Shown here: piece by piece, positions 10,516 through 22,400 of the stretch | Layout: each line of letters begins with the position of its first letter | Numbering within the stretch: position 1 is the stretch's first letter | DNA from: Brachionus manjavacas | Lineage: Eukaryota; Rotifera; Eurotatoria; Ploima; Brachionidae | NCBI GenBank assembly: GCA_019054805.1 | Contig: JAHQIY010000001.1 | Span: forward strand, 5,966,501-6,030,500 | DNA length: 64,000 nucleotides | Direction: 5' to 3' | The notes under the pieces: generated by a model | What the model was told of the DNA's origin: nothing | What the model saw: the letters and a program-made list of their open reading frames with translations, nothing else | The model's database searches: none | Program-made: the position numbers and the translations under genes

Positions 10516-12328
10516 TTTACAAGACTTCTATTTTTAAAAAATAAATATTTACTAAAATTAGTATTTAAAATTTGTTTATTGGTTTTTATGTCTTAAAAAT
10601 ATCTTAATTAATTCATTAAGTATTTTAATTCGTTTTGGAAAATCATTTTTCAAATAAAATTTTAATTTAAAAAGACAATAAACAAAATTTTTTCCAAACA
10701 CTCAAGTTTTTTTTACTTTATTGAAAACTCAATTTCAACAAAAACATCATTTGATTGATCACTTCAAACAAAATATTTTATCTTTATGCCACCGGGCTGG
10801 AAAATTAGTTCCTAGAGGAGCTTAAAGCATATCAATTTTTTTTACAAGAGAGAAGAACTGAATAAAAAATGGAATTTATAGTAACATCTATTGAGAAATA
10901 TTTTTTAGAGATTGAGTATAAGATTAATAGTAGGCTCACTTTCATTTAAAACATATAAAATTAAAAAATAAGTGTCAATAATCGTTATGAAGGTTGACAG
11001 AATTCATTATATTAAGTTATTGAAATTCAACCAACCTTTACAACATTACTGAAGAATAAGAAGTCAAGATTTAATTTATTTTATTATAGCATGTAAATTA
11101 TTAGAAAATCATTTATATGTAAAATAAGTAAAATCCTCAAAAGGTCCCTGATTCTTCATTTTGATTCAATTTTTCAGTTTATCAGTTAAAGAACGTTTTA
11201 ATTTTAATCATTTTTAGATATTTTTTAACGAAATGTAGAGATTTGAAGAAAATTTGTTTTTAATTTATATGGAGCCATAATTTTCTATAAATATTTAAAT
11301 AAAAACAAAAAAGATTAATTTATTATATCATTTTTTTCCCTAAATTTAAATCATTAATATAAAAAATGTCTATCTTAGAAATACTAACCCAAACACTGCA
11401 ACTAAAAATTACTTAATACCCTTCAAAATAACCTAATTAGGCAAATAATTTAACTAAAACCGACCTGTAACATTTCTAAAATCGTCAAGATTAAAAATTA
11501 TTAATTTTGATTAATTTTATCTGTTTTCAAAATTATCTATAGCAACACGCTAAAATTTAACTATCTCTCATTTCAAATCGTTAACACAATGACTAATGCA
11601 CCTTCATCATAAAACTACTTTTCTTTTGACCTAGCATTACTTTTCCTAATAGCAGGCTGATTAAGTTTAATAAATAAAAATAATAAAACAAATATTCGAA
11701 TAGTTTAATAAATAAATATTCGTTATAACAATTAAAATTTAATTAGCTAGAAAATACCCTGAATAAAGTCCAAATTTAACTTTTACTAAAAAAAAAAATT
11801 AATAAATAAAAAAATTGTAGAGTTTGAACTAAACTCTAAGAGCATTCATGTTTTGTTTATTTGGTCTAATAATTTTTCCATTTTCATTCCGTGAAGGCTT
11901 TTTTCTTCCTCTCTTCTTTAGTTCTGTTTTAGTCTTTTTTTCTTAATTTACCTTTTTCGATCTATCTGCTATCGGGTATTTATTCTTAATAATTTTTATT
12001 CTAAATATCATTTTAAAATTTTTTCATGATTTTTGCCTAAATTTTACCTTCTAAAATAGGAGATTGTTTAATAATAACCGAAATAATTAATGCTACTTAA
12101 ATCTATAAGGTTATTAAAAAAATACATTATTTTTTATTTAATTTTTGTTAGCTTTACTTACTAACAAACAATAAAACTATTCACTAAATAGTTTGATTGT
12201 TTAATAAAAAAAGCTATTTTATTAAATAGAATTTTTGTTTTGTCTCGATTATTAAATCTAATTATTAAGAAAGAGAAAGCAGTGTGTTGTACTAGGTGAT
12301 ACTTTGTCGAATTAAAAAGAAGGGGTGA
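10516..12328. other. AT-rich intergenic stretch
   Basis: No gene or structured repeat recognised on either strand. A/T-rich throughout. Confidence 0.6.
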
Positions 12329-12445
12329 ATGAAATTCGGTAAAGAATTGATCTTGATTCTATGCTGCTTGGTATTTACACAGATAACCTACTCGATTGGA
12401 AATAAAAAAATTATGCTTTTTACAACAATTTACGTAAAATGTTGA
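12329..12445 (+). CDS. Possible signal-peptide first exon
   Basis: From the ATG at 12329 a frame of 38 codons starts MKFGKELILILCCLVFTQ and reads like a secretory signal peptide: basic N-terminus, a Leu/Ile/Cys core, then small/polar residues. A possible donor (TAC|GTAAAA) falls near its end, and an acceptor-donor pair around 12863-12903 could bound a following exon. I cannot follow the gene further, so this is a candidate only. Confidence 0.25.
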   Translation: MKFGKELILILCCLVFTQITYSIGNKKIMLFTTIYVKC

Positions 12446-15040
12446 GAATTTAGGAAAATTTAGAAAATTTGCAAAAGTAAAAAAATCATAAATTTACCAG
12501 ATTTACGTAAATTGTTTTAAAAAAATAAAGATTCATTTGAATCGTCTGTTAAAACTTTTTATTGGCAAAAAGCAGTGGTAGGCTCAAAGGGTCTACTTGG
12601 CCGACCAACTATCAAAACTTTTTAACATAATAACGAAACTTTTCATTTTCCCCATTTATCATTCCAGCATTCTATACTTTTTTAGCACACTTTTTGATGA
12701 AAAGCCTTTTTAAGAATAACCAAAAAAATTTAGCATACTGATTTTTGAAATAAATTAAAACGTTTACATAAAAAAATTATTAAATTTAAATCAATTTAAG
12801 AAAATTTTTAAAAAAAGTTTAATTTGAATTTTTTTTCAATGCAGTGTCTTCTTTTTCTTTAGACCACCAAGCTTGGGTTTGTTCACGAAATTATTAGTCT
12901 TTGTAAGTATCTTATTGTCAACAAATTACCACCACACATTTTAAATTAAAAGGATATTTAAAATTTTAATAAACAGTGTAAATTAGATAAATTTTGATCT
13001 CGTCTCTGCTTTTAAAAAGGAAGGAAAATTTATTTTTTGTTCAAAAAATTCCCATTTCGAATGCTTTTAGTCGAATTTTTTTCACTTGCTCCCGGAAGAT
13101 GATTCAAGTGAAAATTCAGGAAAACTTTTTGAATAAATACTATAAGTTTATCAGATTTTAGTATGTTATTAATGTATTTGTTATTTTAATAATGCAAGAA
13201 TATTGGGATGAATAACGGGTATGCTGAAAAGTTTTGCTTGTATGTCTTAAAGTTTTGGTATGCTAAAACACCAATCCCAAGGTTTAGATGAATGAAAAGT
13301 TAAAATTATTTTGAAGAGTGGTAAAAACAATGAACAAAATAATTATTTTTGAGTTTTTTTACTGTTTGCACATCGTCTTATCAAAAAAATTAACTCGAAT
13401 GCCTAAAAAGGATAAGGTACAAAAAGTAAGAATTTTTAAATTGAGTACATATCGAACAAAAGAATGATTTTTATTGAAACATTAATTTATTATTATTATT
13501 TATTAGATCTAGCCTCATAGAAAAAAAACAAAAAATAAAAAAAGACAAAATTAAAGAAAAAAAATTGAAGCATTAAGATCAATAAAAAAAAAAATTCTCA
13601 AAAAAATGAAACAAATTAAATTTTTTTTTCCAAAAAAGGAATAATATGATTTAATTTGAATTGAATTTCATTAAGCCTAAAACATTATGTAAAAGAATTA
13701 AAATTGAAGAAAATTAAAATAATTAATTGGTCTTAAAGGAATCACATAGTGTGTCCATATAGCTTTTGGTATAAAATAATTATCTTTTCAATTAGGTATT
13801 TTTTTTTAATTTTAAAACAAATCTTTTAATTTAGATCTATATTTGTTAATGTAAAAATGATAAATTTTTTTTTATCCAAATTGTGGAAAAATTTCAGCAA
13901 TTTGGTAAATTAACAAAAATATTCTTAAAACTATTAAGTAATTAAACGTTAATTATTTTGATATTTTCTAGAATTTATTTCATGAAAAATGGCAGTTTTA
14001 TTTTTTATATTTTCAAAAAAAGCTTGGGATCAGTCGACATTTGTTGATTTGGATAAGTCATGATCAAACATTATTTGGTTTGCAAAAATTTGTTCTCCAA
14101 GATAAAATTACAGATCAAAAAATAAAAGTTAAAACATATACAACTATAATAAAACCTTAAAAAATTTAGAAGAAAATAAATAAAGTGCATGATTTGTGAT
14201 GAAATGTGAAATTTTAATTATTTCTTTTGTGAAATAAAAGCTAGTAGGATATTTTTAGGGCTATTAGCAGACAATTCAAAATAAAAAAAGGTATTAGTGG
14301 TGATAGGTAATTTTTACATTTCAATAGTAATAATTATTGAATATTAATTAGTTTTATTGGAGATTAAAATATCATTAGATCGTGAATTTTGTTTGATATT
14401 TAGACAAAAATAAGCAAAAAATTTAAATTGCTTTTTTTTCGGTATGAATTGTCTGGTAAATTCATTAAATATTATTGATTTATTATTTATAAATTTCTAA
14501 AATTTTTTAATTCTCACTCCTTTTTTAAATATAAAAAAAAAGGTATAGCAAAAATTTAAAGCTAAAGCTCATTCATAGAAAAAAATAAAAAAAAATCAAA
14601 ATTTAAAAACACAATATAATAAAAATAAAAAAAAAGATATATTTCAATAATAGAGTGACAGTTTCCAAATGTTTAAATATTTTTGAAATCGGTAAAATAA
14701 GGAGAAATTGTAGTTTAGCAATTACTAAATGGATTTAGATATTGATACTATTAGTAGTTTCCCAAGGAATTGTGAAACAAAATTTAAATTCTTAATAAAA
14801 ATATGGCTTTAGAACTAAAGATTTTTGCGTAATTTTTAAAAGGTGAAACAAACAGTTTCATTTAGGAGTCTAATTTAAGAAAAAATTTAAATAAATGTTT
14901 CCCAATAAAGTGGTTGTTTTTAATCAAATTGTATGTTAACTTAGAAATGAAAAAAAAAAAATTTACAATTGTAACAATGACAGAATTTTAACATGTTTCC
15001 ATTACAGAAAAAAATTTAATTCAATACAAATTTCACTATA
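12446..15040. other. Long AT-rich intergenic stretch
   Basis: Mostly A/T-rich DNA without supported genes. A GC-richer patch at 12560-12610 (TTGGCCGACC) has no sustained frame. Confidence 0.55.
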
Positions 15041-15200
15041 AACTACTGTCAGTTGGCTCTGAGTCAGTCGGCTAGTTCACGGCTTCTAAAAACTAGGCTC
15101 GCAATTTAAAGATCGGCCAAACATAAGACCAGTCGCCATACAGTCGGTCTCTGGCCGATCAACGGCAGGATTTCTCCATCGATATTGCACAGCATTGTTA
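15041..15200. repeat. GC-rich island with a strong hairpin, next to repeat family A
   Basis: About 150 GC-richer bases directly abut the minus-strand family A copy. GATCGGCCA (15111-15119) and TGGCCGATC (15152-15160) pair perfectly, with an inner GACC/GGTC pair. It may be the body of the repeat whose tail is family A, or a structured RNA. Confidence 0.4.
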
Positions 15201-15330
15201 TTTATTTGTTTATCTGTGACGAGCTAAAGCTCCTTCAGATTAAACAAAGAATTAAAAAAAATAGAAAGTAAAATAAAATAAAAATTAAAGAGAATAAAAT
15301 TTAAAAAAAAAAGAGAATTATTTTGGAATT
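15197..15330 (-). repeat. Dispersed short repeat family A, copy 3
   Basis: On the minus strand a run of about 80 pyrimidine-rich bases leads into TTTAATCTGAAGGAGCTTTA and GCTCG, then an A-rich AAACAAATAAATAA tail. This is the most complete copy and shows the pyrimidine-rich leader, hairpin core and A-rich tail in order. Confidence 0.7.
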
Positions 15331-17267
15331 TTAATTTTTTGTCAATAACAATTTAGTTATCTCTGTGCTATCAAAATAATAATATCTAAAATGCTAGGCA
15401 AAATCGATGGATGTTTAAGTGGTTAGGAGGATTTTTTTGGAAAATATTCCAGCCTATTTAATGATAATGATCTGCTTAATCAATTAATTTCTGATTTTTT
15501 TGGTTAATTATTAACTAATAAATTAGACTTTCAACAATTTCAATTTTCATATGATGATTAAAAAAATTTTAAACAAATAAAAAAAATAAAACTGGAAATA
15601 TACTTCAAAATTTTAAACATTCATTTATATAGTAAATTAATTTTTTTACTCCAAAATTTGTATTTTAATTTTTTTTTCCGGATTCGTTCTTTAGCAGTAT
15701 ATCTGATCGAAAATAATCTGCTTTAAGGTACCAAAAAAACGGAACCGCCAATTATCTATAACCTTTTTTTCCTTCAAAATATGAGATATGTAATGTGAAT
15801 AAAAATCTCTTATATTCAAAATTTTTTTTAGTTAACTGAGTATTATTTTTTCTTTATAACATTCTTTAATATGAATACTTGATTTCTTATTTTTAAAAAA
15901 AAAAACAAAAAAAAATTTAATTATAATGAAAAAGTAATGATTATCTAAGAAATTTTTGTTTTATAACTTTTTTAAAATTTCATCGTAAAATGCTTATATT
16001 TTCAATTATTTTATTTTTATTCTTTAAAGAATCATTGATTTTTCACTACTTTTGGATTGACTGGGTTAACTTTATTTATGACCTCGTGATTTAAAATTTT
16101 AAAGGTATATTAGATTCAGGATAGATCTAACTTCTAAGTTTTGAATGACTTGTATTTTTTTGATTTTAGTTTCTGAAAATGAATTTAAATTATCAAAAAT
16201 TTATTATATTTAGGATTTATAAACATTTCCTAATTTTTTGGATCTAAGACCTCATTTTTATTTGAGAAATATTTAATTATATTAAGTCTTGAGTTACAGC
16301 GTTCTTTTAACTCATCCACCATTTAGCTAGATGCTAGTTTTACCAAAACACCCATTTTTTTGCAGATTATTTGGTATTTTTTTATTTAGTAAAGCAACCT
16401 TTGAAAGCATGATTAAAACCTTAAAGAAGTTGAACAATCGCTATTTAAATGGATAAAAAAAAATTATTTTTTGAAAAGTCATTTTACATGATCTTTGAAA
16501 AAATTTAAAAGAAAAAATTAATCTTGAGCTTAAAGTTTTCCATTAAAACTTAAATTTTGAAGCAATAGTTAAATTCAAAAGTTAATAGGAAGTTAATTAG
16601 ACTTAATACCAAATAAGAAAAAGTTTATTTATTATTTTAATAAATGGTATTATACCATTTATTCAACTATTGCTTTATTACAATTAATTTATACAATTTG
16701 TAGCTAGCTAAGTTTACTTTGCCATTAGAAAATATCTACTTTTTCAATGATCAATTATACTGATTTAAATCCTTGTTTCAAATTTTTTGTTCAAAACTTA
16801 ACAAAACTTTTATTTATCTAAATAAATCAAAGGAATCAAAAAGTCAAAATAAATGTTTTTTTAATATTTATTAGAAAAAAAAACTTTTAAGGATTTATTG
16901 TATAATTTTGGAGGGTATGTTGGGGGTTCTCAACCACAACAAGCTACTACATAAACAAATGTCAAATCCTTGTTTATCTTTTACTCGTACAGCTGAAAAT
17001 TTGATAAGACTTCAAGAAAAAATGGCTTTTGAAAATTATTTTTCTATGTAAAAACAATACATTTATTGGCTTTTAACCCTTTAGCGATCAGTGCTGAATT
17101 TTGATAGATAAAAATTTTAAAGCTTAATTTCAAGTGTTTTCGAGGGTCTAGAGTACGAATTTGCAAAAATTTGGACTTTTTATAAATTAAGCCCTTAAAA
17201 TAGAGTTTAAATTAGGCTTTATTCGAATTAAAAATGAAGATTTTGTATAAATCGCATTTGAATAAAG
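15331..17267. other. Long AT-rich intergenic stretch
   Basis: No gene recognised. A perfect 11-bp hairpin (AATAAATGGTA / TACCATTTATT) lies at 16639-16663. Confidence 0.55.
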
Positions 17268-17275
17268 TAAAAATT

Positions 17276-17819
17276 GGGTCTAGTGAAATATTTGAACAAT
17301 TGTTCACGAAAAAATGTGAGCATTTTGTTCACATTATCTCTGATCACATATTTGTTGACCAAATTAGATAAATTAAAAAGTTAAAAAAATTTTCTTCACC
17401 AGTTCTTATTTTTTGTGAACATTAATTTTAGAAAAGTTTAATTTTAAATTCAAATGAAAAAAAATTTTTTTTAATTCTAATGTCATTTTTTTTAGTTTTC
17501 ATGTTTTTTTGTCAAATGCAACTTTAAACCCTTGGTGTTCTTCATTAATTCTCCACTTAAATCACACGGTACAGAGTATGCATGTTTGATGAGTGCTATT
17601 TTTACTACATTCAAAGTTTCTTGAGAAGTAGTAATTTCAGGATAATGTATTGCTTTTTTCTCCTGCGCTTAGATTTTACACGCTTTATTGTCCACAAAAA
17701 ATAAAAACTGGTCACGAAAAATTTTTTAATTTATCTAATTTGGTCAACAAATATGAGATTATGTGAACAAAATGTTCACATTTTTTCGTGAACAATTGTT
17801 CACATATTCCACTAGACCC
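17276..17819. mobile_element. 544-bp element with ~130-bp terminal inverted repeats and 8-bp target duplication
   Basis: The left end starts GGGTCTAGTG and the right end finishes CACTAGACCC. The similarity continues inward for about 130 bases with few mismatches, through GAACAATTGTTCACGAAAAA, TTTGTTGACC and AAATTAGATAAATTAAAAA. TAAAAATT occurs exactly at both flanks (17268-17275 and 17820-17827), a perfect 8-bp target duplication. The interior holds no recognisable transposase. The duplication length fits hAT- or Merlin-type transposition. The near-identical arms suggest recent movement. Confidence 0.85.
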
Positions 17820-17827
17820 TAAAAATT

Positions 17828-19056
17828 ACATTAGTTTTTAAAGATTTCACACCATTCTTTCTCAAACATGCTCTAAATACAAACATATGTTCTGTTTTCA
17901 AAATCAAAGTCAAAACATTTTTTCGAACAATTATCGAAAAATTGTAAAAAGAATGGTTTATATTAAATTTTAATAAAAGAATACATGTTTAGAGTAATTG
18001 AATGCTAAAAATGATCTAACAATAATGTTTTTTATGCTGTATTGCCCAAATAAACCAAAATATTTCTAAATTAAACAAAGTTTTCAGGTAATTTGTATCT
18101 TATTTGAATACGATTTTTATAAGGTATTTCATGGGTTTTCGAAAATAGCCATAGTTTGCGTACTAATTTACGTTCTTATTTACGTTCTTGGAAATACTAG
18201 GAATCAAGGTTTTGCTTCTTCAAAACCTATCATAGATAAAAACACTGGGAACCAAAGAGGAAAATAATTCTCTAAATGAATAATTAAAAAGCTTTTTATT
18301 AAAAATTTCTCTCTAAAATGGTTGCAAAACATGGTATTTTTTGAGTAAAATCTTCCACTCCAAGTTTATTAGTTCAAAAATTATTATTCGAAATTTGAAA
18401 TAGGCGAAAATTGTATTTTTACATTTCAATATCTTTTAAAGAATTTAAAATATTTTTAAAAATTGATTATCTTTTAAAGCTTAAAGAGATAATAAAAAAA
18501 TAGGTGCTCATAGTTTGGGTATTTTATCTTAAGCTTCTTCATTTATAACTGGATAATAAATAATTAAATATTATAAAAAATATGCAATGTTAATTAAAAA
18601 TTTACAAATATAATTTTTAAAACAATATTATTTTTGTTCTGATAATTCAATAAATTCCAAAATATCTTTTAAAATTTTTTTCTCAAAAAGAAAAATTAAC
18701 GCCACTATTTTTCAACACATTCAATTTTTATTTAATTAACCGCTTAATAATATTAAAGACTGAGCATTTTTATTTAAAATGAAAACTAATTTATTTGTTT
18801 TTATCTAAAAAAAATTTTCAACGATTATTCTGAATCATGCATTAAAAGTTTTCAAATAATAATCAAAAGTGTTGTAGAAATTTTTTAAATCTTCTTAATT
18901 TAATTAAATAGACTGATGGCCCTAAAAATGATTTAAGCATTTTTGTCATTTAGAATTGCTCTAACTTAGAATGACTAGATATGAAACCAAAAACCAATGC
19001 TGCATGACTAATTAATTTAAATTTTCAAATTAAATGTTTTATCAATTTAACAATGC
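17828..19056. other. AT-rich intergenic stretch
   Basis: No gene recognised; a short direct repeat of TTTACGTTCTT occurs near 18167-18190. Confidence 0.55.
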
Positions 19057-19251
19057 CTAGATTATTGCCTGGGAAAAAATAAGTAATTTGTATCAAAAAT
19101 GTCTTACCCACTGGTCATCAGGCGGTGTATTGTAGTCCAGGCATCCATTGTGCAACACTTCTGATTTAATCAAGAGGCCGGAATTCTGATATTGGTTAAA
19201 GGACGGATACAATTCTTTGGGAACAAACATAAGTTTGAGCATTTTTAACAT
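19057..19251 (-). CDS. Candidate small spliced ORF or 3' exons of an unrecognised gene
   Basis: From the ATG at 19251 a high-complexity frame of 48 codons runs to a good donor (TGG|GTAAGA, exon end 19108). A 39-nt intron ends in TTTTTCCCAG. The next exon (19068-19057) adds three codons and a stop, for 51 residues. The protein contains VPKELYPSF and DYNTPPDDQW and matches no family I know. The segment is GC-richer than its surroundings. The open frame and good splice sites favour a real gene. It may be the end of the gene represented by the exons at 19512-19803, but I could not make that join cleanly. Confidence 0.4.
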
Positions 19252-19511
19252 ACACTATTAATGTTTGTTGCTCTTATTTTTTATTAGCCTATTATATTTC
19301 TAATTAAAATGAAATTAATCACTTGATTGTGTTTAGAAATATTATCTTTTTGAAAATTTTATTTTAGCAAGTTTTGCATGTCAATATTAAATTAGTGAAT
19401 AAGAAATATTTGAAACCCAAAAATAGTAAGAAATGAAAAGGTAAATTTTTATGTTTTAGAAAATCATAATATAATTTTGATTTAAATAGGTGAATATGTA
19501 GTGTTTGTGAG

Positions 19512-19803
19512 CTACGAACTAAGTGCAACTAAATTGTTGTTGTCATCGTCTTGTGTGCCAGACAAATCATCCTCGCACACAAAATCCTAAGAATCCCAAA
19601 TTAATTCATGACCTGGATATGAATTTGCTAGCCTGCAATACAATACAGATAATTAAGCCTTGGATTTATGTTTTTTAATTGAAATAAACATTTTTATTAA
19701 GTACGAAAATATTAGAACCTAGTTTTTGTTGTTGTTGAATATTTCAAGTCCATTCCAGCTAAATCAACAAGTTGCTCATGTTTTGGCTCATTGTTTATTA
19801 GCG
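19512..19803 (-). pseudogene. Two candidate exons of an unrecognised gene with an in-frame TAG
   Basis: Exon a (19803-19719) follows TTAATTTAG and encodes 27 codons containing EQLVDLAGMDLKYSTTTKT. It splices in frame to exon b (19632-19512), which follows TATTGCAG. Exon b reads LANSYPGHELIWDS, then TAG at 19589-19587, then 24 further codons in the same frame (DFVCEDDLSGTQDDDNNN ...) to a second stop. Good complexity on both sides of the TAG suggests either a recently broken gene or stop readthrough. The donor after exon a is GTTC, which is weak. The family is not recognised. Confidence 0.35.
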
Positions 19804-20283
19804 CTAAATTAAGAAAAATATTGGGGACATTTGATAAAAAAATATGTTGTCATGGTTTCAAGTAGAATTTTTATTTAATTTTAATTATTTGGAGATAAAA
19901 AAAATTCATATTGGGAAGATGGATTTGAGTATACAATTTTTTCGCCTGCATTTAACGTATCACTTAATTTGAAATCACTTTATTTTAAAAATTAATGGTT
20001 GACTTTTTTTCAGCATGATTATCCTCAAAAATTATTATTTATAAAACAATTTAGGGTATTTTATAGCTATTAAATTTACTAAAACTTAGAAAACCAGCTT
20101 TGGGACATGCGCTGTGTGCGATCTAATCCATGTTATTATTAATTCAACTTTAGAAATATGCATTATAAAAGTTTTTTAAGAGTTATATGTGCATTAAGTT
20201 TGAAATTGAAAATTTCTGCAGCACTAAAACTAGAATATTAAATAAAAATAAAATTTATTTTTACTAAATTAATATCACTTTTA

Positions 20284-20580
20284 GAGCAGCACCAAAACTA
20301 GATATCATTTTTTTACCAAAAAAATTTAAATCATTCAGAGTAATTTTTTTTTATTATTGACAATTTTTTTATTTTTGTAACTTTTTGCTATTTAATAGAA
20401 TTTTTTTCAAAATTCAAATTTTGCGACACTAAAACCGATAATTGAAAAAAAAAAGATCAAGAAAACCAAAAAGTACAAAAATTACCAATAATTTAAAAAA
20501 AATTACTCAAAGTGAAAGGTTATCTTTTGGTAAAAAAAATTAAATCTAGTAAGTCAATATTTTTGGTGTTTCAAATAATT
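20284..20580. repeat. Imperfect inverted repeat, ~295 bp
   Basis: The left arm (about 20284-20390) and right arm (about 20455-20580) are diverged reverse complements sharing CACCAAAA, TTTTTTTACC and AGAGTAATTTTTTTT words in matching order. It looks like an old palindromic MITE; the boundaries are approximate. Confidence 0.4.
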
Positions 20581-21793
20581 AAAAAGTAAAATTATCAACT
20601 AAACTTAAACATTAAAAAAACAAATTCAAAATTAAAATCACAAATTTCACTAAAGCCTGATTAAATTATTTTGTCAGAAAGAGTGTTTTTTGTATTAGAA
20701 AAACGTCATATTTTACATTTTTATTCTAAGAGTATTTTATGTTGAATCTAAAGGATTAAAACACCAAACACAAAAAATTTTAGTGTTATTCCAATGTTTA
20801 TAGACATTTTTTTAAAAAAATTTCTGTTTTTTTATCAAAGTCGAATACAAAGTCATTTTTCAAAGATGATGATCACTTTTGATAAAAAAGCCGGGCTTTT
20901 TTATAATTTTTTTCCAATTGAACGATTGAATGTCACTGTTTCTGCTATTTGTTGGAATCCAAGAATCAGAAAAACATTTTCAAGTTAATATATATTCTTT
21001 TAAAATAAAATCTTCAACTTGTTAACTTTACCAATTACTTTTATCTAAAAATGAGTGAAATTTTTTACATTTTCCAAGTCGCTTTCCCTTTGGCTTAATC
21101 TAGAAAAGAAAACTTAAAAATTTAGCATAAAATTAAAATCTTTTATGATTCAGAATCTTATCGGGTTTCCAATGAATTTGTGCCCCCTTTATTAATTTCA
21201 TAAATTTATTAAAAATGTGACAAAAAAGATATCATCTGAAAGCTTTTTAAATTAACTTAAGAATTCTTTAATTTTTTGGCGTAAAAAGGCACTTCTTTTT
21301 TGACAATTTTTACAAATTAGGAAAAAAACTAAAAAATTCTTTTAAAAATTACATGATTTTTTTCTAAAATTTATTTTTCAATGAAAAAGCTTTCTTTTTA
21401 ATTTTATTCTCTTATTTTCTAAATGAAATATTTAACTTAAGCCCTTTGTATTTTTTTAATATAATTTTATGCTTTTTTCATTTTATGGCTTTTAACATTT
21501 GTAGTGAATTTACTTTATTATTTTTATTATGATCAATTAAGCTTTTTTAAAGGATTTATTTAATTTATCAATTTATTTATCAGATACCTGGGTTATCGAA
21601 ATATTATCGTTCTAAGTAACTATAAGAAACTTAATTGTAATCAATTTATTTAACTAATTGAAATCAATTAAGTTTTGAATATAAATAAAGAGGTTGATCA
21701 TTATTAAAATTCATATTTAAATTTTATCTGAGAGTCGATCCTTCTCTAGATGCAAATCTTTTCAAGAAAAATTTTTTTTTCTAATATATTAAA
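20581..21793. other. AT-rich intergenic stretch
   Basis: No supported gene. The 64-codon frame at 20794-20988 is mostly low complexity and has no splice or homology support. Confidence 0.5.
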
Positions 21794-21925
21794 ATGAAAG
21801 AATGTATTTCAATTCACGTAGGTGTCCAAATTGGAAATACCTGATGGAAATTGTACTCTTTGGTACTGGAAAACACGCATCAAGAGCTGTCTTGGTAAAT
21901 TTAGGACCAACCGTAATCTTAACTA
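21794..21925 (+). pseudogene. Alpha-tubulin pseudogene fragment (N-terminal region)
   Basis: The translation starts MKECISIHVG followed by VQIGN, the alpha-tubulin N-terminus (MRECISIHVGQAGVQIGN) with three residues (QAG) deleted. A TGA then interrupts at the WELY position. After an internal deletion of roughly 35 residues, GTGKHASRAV and a PTVI block follow, matching [20 protein letters not shown]. The similarity then stops. No introns are seen in the fragment, which fits a truncated retrocopy. It cannot encode a functional tubulin. Confidence 0.85.
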
Positions 21926-22064
21926 TTCTTTAATTATTTTCCGAAAAAGTCACTTCCATTTTGATAAAATCGGGAAAAAAAAAACTTAAAAATCCTTTTA
22001 AAACTACCATAAATTTTTTTTAAAATATATTTACAATTATTGCCCTTTTAGGAAAAGCACTTTA

Positions 22065-22400
22065 CAGTCGAGTCTGGATAATACGATGTATTTAGGCGGA
22101 AAAATAGACATCGTATTAACCAATATCGTATTAATCAAATTTGCATGTTAAAGAATGGGAAAAAAAAATTGAAAATAAATTTTTTTTAAGAAATTATTGT
22201 TTATTAAAAATTAAAAAATAGATTAAAAAGAAAAATATTTATCAATTTTACTTTGAAAAGACTGATCGACGCTGCAAAATTGATCCATTTTGGACAACTG
22301 ATCAATGAAAAAAGAACAGTCTTCGTTCTTTTGGGCAAAATACAATCGTAGTTTATCTATGCAGTCCGTTGATTATTGTAGTCGGATCGACTAAACAAGT
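22065..22400 (-). mobile_element. pogo/Tigger-like DNA transposon relic
   Basis: TA-CAGTCGAGTCTGGATAAT at 22063-22082 looks like the terminal repeat of a pogo-like element, followed by nested ATCGTATTA inverted words. On the minus strand, pointing towards this end, a short frame reads DCIDKLRLYFAQKNEDCS and on through FIDQLSKMDQF, resembling the C-terminal tail of Tigger-type transposases. The catalytic core is absent. Family assignment rests on the terminus and tail only. Confidence 0.5.

Noticed and set aside
20794-20988. 64-codon plus-strand frame
   Set aside because: Mostly low complexity, without homology or good flanking splice sites.
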